This document shows positions 58,772-64,000 of a stretch of DNA of 64,000 bases, piece by piece; the stretch's first letter is position 1; every line of letters starts with the position of its first letter. The position numbers were made by a program, and so were the translations under genes. The stretch is taken from NCBI GenBank assembly GCA_003255025.1, contig QANY01002976.1:2650615-2714614 (forward strand), in the 5' to 3' direction. A model generated the notes under the pieces. That model saw only the letters and a list, made by a program, of their open reading frames with translations. It was not told where the DNA came from and did no database searches. This DNA comes from Datisca glomerata. Its lineage: Eukaryota; Streptophyta; Magnoliopsida; Cucurbitales; Datiscaceae.

Positions 58772-59159
58772 TGAGGAAGAAGAATTTGAAGAATATTTTA
58801 TATATACTAATTCTCAACAATTATAAATTACACAATAGTCTTATATATACAATTGATGGAAAAGGGTTAGATAAGCTACAAGACAAAATGAAGGAATAGT
58901 ATTGTTAGTGATGATTGCACAATCATGCATGCTTGGGGAGAATATTTACACGAGAGATGATGAGAGAGACCTAAAGAGGCATTTTGATTGGTCAAGAGAA
59001 GCTTCAATCAATGAGTTCTTATTGGAGATTTTCTTACTGATATTTTGCATTTTAAACCAATCATGAGCTGCTTGTTTGGCTGAAGGAGAACACTGCTTAT
59101 AAGGAAAAATTGCACTGTTGGCAGTGCTTACTTGGCAATAGTGGGCAGTAGGTTTAACA
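58772..59159 (-). repeat. Copia D 5' LTR
   Basis: 388 bp on the + strand from TGAGGAAGAAGAATTTG to GGTTTAACA, bounded by TG...CA. Confidence 0.88.
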
Positions 59160-59890
59160 TCTAAATATTATTCCACTATTTTTTTAATATAATTTCTCAG
59201 TCCATTTTATTTGTTCAATTTTCATTTTTCAAATTTTTATTTCATTTTATCAGTCTATTTTCTTCCTATTCTTCATCTTCTTGCCTTGTGAAGCTGTAAA
59301 GTTCTAAAAAACAGTCGTAAACTACTTCTCATGAATGAACCACAAGATTGAATCTATGCAAAATGTCATCTGAATGTACTTATCAATGACATACTAAGCA
59401 ATTTTATATTTTCATAATGTATTTATTTAGATTATAAAACTTCCTGTTATAATATGGACAATGTATAATTTATATTGTGTAGTGAAATTCAAGTTCTTGA
59501 AGTCACCCTACTCTAATACCTTGAGTGATTTTGATGGTTATTTATTATATATTATTTTATACTATTTTTGAAACAATGACAACGTGAAATATTTTGAATG
59601 TAAGAACTAAGAAATGTTGCAAAGAGGATTCATCATTTTTGTTTTCTTTTAAACTAAACTCTTTTGGATCATTATTCCTCAACAAAGAGAGTAGGATGAA
59701 CAGGTGCAACCCTGGCCTGTATTTTTACAGGAGATGTACCATAAACTGATGCCACTAAAACATAGAGGACTACATATGATTCATCTCTAGGATCTCTTTC
59801 ATTATATAATGACAAGGAAGCCAACTCAGCTCATATACCACGTAAGCCAACTATCATGCAGGCTACAAATCAAGCTCATGTAGCTTAGCT
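59160..59890. other. Spacer, no gene recognised
   Basis: AT-rich spacer between Copia D and Copia H with no supported exon or repeat pair. Confidence 0.4.
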
Positions 59891-61870
59891 TGTTGAAGGT
59901 CAAGTTATGAATATTTTATTACTAGTCGTTAGAATCAGTTAGGTAGTTAAGTATTGAACTATGTATAAATATACATGTATGTAATCGTTATAGAAGTTAA
60001 TTTGAAAATCAACTCAGAGAGAGGTTCAATTACTTTCTTTATTTGCCCTTGTTTTGGCATTCATACTGTTTCGTAACTTGGTATCAGAGCACATTAGGTT
60101 TCTTTGAAGCGATGACGACAAATTCAAGCATTAGCAACGAAGGTTATTCTGCTAATGAAACTATCTTAGAAAAATCTTTGAACTATATATTATGGAAATC
60201 ACAAATAGTTCTTACTCTTGTTGGAAATGGTCTTGATGAATTTCTGTTTGGAAGTGAGGAAGAACTGCAACAGAAGCTTGCTAATGGCAATATAAATCCA
60301 AAATATGTTTCTAGGATTAGGAAGGACCAATTCTTGCTTAGATGGTTAAGGTCGTCGATGACCGAGAGAGTCTTGGGAACTGTTCTTTAATATAGTCACT
60401 CCAAGGACCTCTGAAAATATTTAGGGAGAATTTTGTCAACGCAATTGCATGCAAAAATGTTGAGGATTAAAAATCAGCTTCAAACTCTCAAGAAAGGGAG
60501 TAGTTCAATCACTGATATTGACATAAAATGAGGAATATTAGTGCTGCCCTGGCAGTAGCAGGCAATCCAATAAGTGAATAAGATTTACTTCTGCATATTT
60601 TGAATGGCCTCGGAAGTGAGTATGATTTGGTTGTTGTAAGTGTTACCTCAATAAATGAACAATTGACAGTTGAAGAGGTTCAGGCTCTTCTTATATGTCA
60701 TGAGCGTAGAATCGAATGGATTAATGCTGAATCTGAATTGAATATGACACTGACCATGTGTGTAATTTTGTTGGGAGCAATTTCGGCTGAGGAAAATATC
60801 AGTATAGTAATGGTTCTTTCAAAGGTTGAGGAACAAATCATCAACAAAATAATAAGGGAAATTCCAACAGAGGAAGGAGAGGAAGAGGTGGAAGAATTGG
60901 AAATAGGTTAATCTGCCAAGTTTGTGGCAGAATTAGACATGGCGCATTGACTTGTTACTACATGTTTGACAAAGGTTTTCAAACTCAGTCCAACAATCAC
61001 AATGGTTCTCAATTTCAGAATCAACAGAATTCAAATTTCTCTCCAATGGCACTGGTTGCTGCCTCAGATTGTGAAATCGATCCATCGTGGTATGTTGATA
61101 GTGCTACCACTAATCATGTTACAGGTAAGCTGAATAATTTTCACTTTGCTCAGGAGTATAATTGAAAGGAGAAGTTGCTTGTAGGTAATGGTAAGGCTTT
61201 ACATATTATGCATATAGGTTCCACTTTTCTCCCTAATCGTCATGCTTCAGTCATTCTAAAATTGAAATGTTTGCTGAGGGTTACTCATATTAAAAAGAAC
61301 TTGATTAGTGTTTCATAGCTAATTGAGGACAATTCACTCTTTATTGAATTTCATTCTTCTTATTGTCTTGTGAAGGACGAGTCCCAGGAGTGTCCTTCTC
61401 AGAGGGAGACTTAAAAAAGCTTTTATAAATTGATGATACCATGAGGAAGAAGAGTTGAGCACTAACTTGCAAGCTCACTGATTCTAAACTGCCTACATAT
61501 TATCCTACTATCTTACCTGATTTTTCTTTGCCTAATTCATGTGTTGTTACTGACAATGTATCTAGTTCCAATAAATCAGCATTATCTCGATCATTACATG
61601 TTCCTTCTTCTTACCTGTTTTTTCTCACTTCTATGAACTTGGAGTTTAAAGTACTTCAGCAAAGCAAGACATGGGATTTGGTTCCCTAGAGTCATGATAC
61701 GACTCTTGTAGGCAACTGTTGGGTCTTTAATTTTAAATTTAATGCAGATGGGAGTGTTCAAAGACACAAGACATGCTTGGTTGCAAAAAGGTTTTCACCA
61801 AATACGGGTATTGATTACAAGGAGACCTTTTCTCCTGTTGTTAAGCTAACTACTGTAAAATTAAAATACA
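59891..61870 (+). mobile_element. Copia H: truncated Copia element, 5' LTR to start of RT
   Basis: A short LTR (59891-about 60077, TGTTGAAGGTCAAG ... TTTCGTAAC) precedes the primer site TTGGTATCAGAGC at 60078. Gag begins MTTNSSISNEGYSANETILE at 60111 and continues in frames broken at 60388 and 60530. A zinc knuckle CQVCGRIRHGALTC lies near 60918-60960. The protease is at about 61089 (WYVDSATTNHVTG, DSA for DSG). Integrase is absent, and the RT start ([23 protein letters not shown], [18 protein letters not shown]) at 61640-61865 follows directly. The 3' half and 3' LTR are missing. Confidence 0.82.
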
Positions 61871-62689
61871 TAATATAAAATTGAAACGTAAAGTAGCATA
61901 ATCCCCTAATTTTTATTTTTTATAATTTGTATGTGACGCCCCGATTCTCGAAGGTTAAACAAACGTGTAATTTCACAATTTTGAAATCTCCAGTTCGAAA
62001 CAAACCCTAATTTTGAGAAAATTCCAAATTGAAAATTCGTAATTTACCATGATGGGAAAAACCCTGACCTTAAATAGCGAAAGCATTAAACTTATCCATG
62101 ATCGGAATCTTAATCACAAAATAGCGGAAGCGATAAAGTGTCTTAAATGCATAATTAATAAAACCTTGAAAAACTAAATTATATTCTGAAATAAAGTCAA
62201 AACTTGAAATCCATAATTCATGAAACGTTCATTCATCATAGTTCGTAGAAAATCATATCGTAAAATAAACTACTTGAATAACCAAGTTTAACAGAAAATG
62301 TTTTCCTAAGTTTTAAATCAAATCATAAACTGAAAACATAAATTCATCTGATCTAACTAGTTATGACAGTCTCCCACTCATGCTGCTCGCGATCACCACC
62401 TGCATCATAAATAACTGTGGGCGAATGAGTATTTTAAAATACTCAGTAAGTAAACTCACATAATAACATGCATCCACAAGTCATAAATGCAATCATGACA
62501 TAACATAACTGAACTTGACATATAACATAAGTGAAATAAAGTAACGTCTTTGATCATAATATGACTTGACATAGCACGCATATAACACGTGTTTCAAACA
62601 GAATCATTTAGCAATCTAATCATATCTTGACTTGACATATCCTCTAGTTAACAACCTAATCAGAACTGATAACACGTTAACTAAAACAC

Positions 62690-62925
62690 ATCATGATGAA
62701 TTGGGTGACGAACCAGATGGCATACATCGGGCGACGAAACAGATGACATTCATTGGGTGACAGATAGATGGCACTCATAGATGACAAAAAATGTGTACAG
62801 ATGGCACCTCATGAGTGACGGAAAATATTTACAGATGACGTCTAATGAATGACCAAAACATGAACAGATGGCACCCTATGTATGACGAAAGCATGAACAG
62901 ATGACACCCCATTCGTTTAACAGAA
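62690..62925. repeat. Degenerate minisatellite, about 36-40-bp unit, six or so copies
   Basis: The unit resembles cagatggcacc-(c/t)atg(a/t)gtgacgaaaac-atga. Repeats of 'cagatgrca' fall near 62714, 62743, 62767, 62797, 62834, 62867 and 62898. The copies are diverged and vary in spacing. Confidence 0.75.
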
Positions 62926-63779
62926 CATAACGTGAACAGTCCTGATTTCTTGTTAACCAACGGTCATGTGTAAGTTCATATTTTTCTTAATTACCACTTG
63001 AATGAATTAACCTCATAACTTGCATAATCCAACGTATGACAATAATTAATTATATAATGCATACTGATACATATAACAGAATCAAACGTTAATAACTGAA
63101 CAGAAATCAGTCATACTCAGACATTTATCTCATGATAATCACATTAATAACTGAACATAAATCAATTACCCAAGTGTTAACCAAATATAATAATTAACAA
63201 AAAAATGATTAAACAGATAACAAATACATGATACAATTATAACATCAGAGTCACATCGTTATATAAGTCAATTTACCCAAACATATTTATGAAAGTAACA
63301 TGCTTATAGACAATTAAAACTGATGAGAATAACACATGTAAATTCACTTACACAAGCATACATATATATATCACACATGGATCACATTATGATATAATTT
63401 CACTTACACAAAGCATATACATTCATAACAATGAGAGTCACATCATCATGTAAGCTCACTTACCTGAAGCGGAAGAATGAATTAAATAATTAATGACCTA
63501 AAATCCAAAAAAAAATATAATCACTAAATTGTTTGGAAATAAAACAATATAAACACATTTTTAATATCCTAAAATAGAAAATATAGATTTAATTAAAACA
63601 GTGCAAAACGGTCAGAACGAGGTCAGAAAACAATATATCGGGTCCAGAATCAAAAGATAAAGCTTCGGGTCAAATGGTTCAGACCGGGCTGGTGTGGACC
63701 AGTTCGAATCGATTTTATCTGATGGACCAGTTCAGACCGGTCCGAGTAAGCTGAACCGGTTCAGAACAGAGCAACTGGG

Positions 63780-64000
63780 TGCAAGACCCAGTTGCAGAAC
63801 AGAAAGCACGACAAATAGGGATGGGAGGAGAGAGAGAAAATGAGAAGGAGAGAGAAACAAATAGGGGAAGAGAAACAGCGAGGGAAATTGAGAGGGAAGA
63901 GAGAGGGGGATGAAGAGAGAAGCAGAGAGAGACAGAGATAGTGAGAGAAACAGAGGGTGAGAGAAAGGGAAACATATGGAAGGGGAAAGGGGGCCTCGGT
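63780..64000. repeat. GA-rich low-complexity tract
   Basis: Purine-rich agagag/gaga runs fill the last 200 bases. On the complement this yields a Ser/Leu-rich frame that is a composition artefact. Confidence 0.7.

Larger units (their letters stand above)
44528..59159 (-). mobile_element. Copia D: Copia element split by nested Copia C
   Basis: LTRs of about 380-390 bp lie at 44528-44906 and 58772-59159. The primer site (complement TTGGTATTAGAGCC, about 58757-58771) sits inside the right LTR, and a purine tract (complement of gcccctctcaagcgaaaggg, 44907-44926) beside the left. The internal region runs gag, protease, integrase, RT, RNase H on the minus strand. RNase H is interrupted by Copia C at 45180-54950. 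Without C the element is about 4.9 kb. Target duplication: the flanks tcaat and tctaa do not match, so the exact LTR edges or flanks have changed. Confidence 0.88.
61932..64000 (+). mobile_element. Long Ty3/gypsy-type LTR or element, running off the window
   Basis: Starting TGTGACGCCCCGATTCTCGA, the stretch contains ctcccactcatgctgctcgc, gatcaccacctgcatcat and gggcgaatgagtatttt followed by aaaatactcagtaagtaaac. These landmarks are common in long plant gypsy-type LTRs. No coding frame is found. A minisatellite lies at 62690-62925, and the last 200 bases are (GA)-rich. The right end and the strand are not determined; the strand given assumes the usual TGTGACG start. Confidence 0.5.

Noticed and set aside
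44523..59164. Target-site duplication for Copia D
   Set aside because: The five-base flanks (tcaat and tctaa) differ and the left LTR edge is mutated, so no duplication is claimed.
62690..62925. Possible CRISPR-like array
   Set aside because: Units are diverged, contiguous and within plant LTR DNA. There are no spacers or cas genes.
63715..63975. 86-codon Ser/Leu-rich minus-strand frame
   Set aside because: It is a translation of the GA-rich low-complexity tract.

Overview
The window reads as AT-rich nuclear DNA of a flowering plant, most likely a eudicot. Spliced GT-AG genes are sparse and sit among Copia LTR retrotransposons with tRNA-Met primer sites, Ty3/gypsy-type LTRs, CACTA DNA transposons, and a block of plant-mitochondrial DNA. 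A cucurbit is only a guess. No bacterial or phage genes are present.

Left part (1-16.5 kb). A complete three-exon DUF1068 membrane-protein gene lies on the minus strand (783-3511). After it comes a decayed coiled-coil gene of transposon type (about 4.6-5.8 kb) and AT-rich spacer. A CACTA transposon (9960-13248) has a clean 3-bp target duplication (ATT) and carries the 5' half of a galacturonosyltransferase (GAUT) gene, introns included. It sits inside a second set of unidentified exons, which may themselves belong to an older CACTA-like element. A secreted RNase T2-family gene with a damaged micro-exon follows on the minus strand (14432-15660).

Middle (16.5-28.4 kb). A truncated Copia element is cut by a 1.2-kb gypsy-type LTR, followed by another CACTA-like remnant and one broken exon. 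From about 19851 to 27290 the sequence changes to plant mitochondrial DNA (a NUMT). It holds a decayed trnS(UGA) and a broken coding stretch resembling the RNA polymerase of mitoviruses.

Right part (28.4-64 kb). Almost all of this is retrotransposon, much of it nested. Copia A (minus, truncated) is interrupted by a CACTA-like element. Copia F (33291-40139, minus) contains Copia G (34449-36605, minus, target duplication ATATT). Copia E (40399-44497, plus, 301-bp LTRs, target duplication TGTCT) follows. Copia D (44528-59159, minus) is split in its RNase H region by Copia C (45180-54950, minus, LTRs of about 2 kb, target duplication ATTTT). Copia H (59891-about 61870, plus) is truncated and abuts a long gypsy-type LTR that runs off the window end. 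None of these elements has an intact polyprotein.

The only genes likely to work for the host are the DUF1068 gene and possibly the RNase T2 gene. The most interesting items are the gene-carrying CACTA element with its nesting, and the mitovirus-like relic inside the NUMT.
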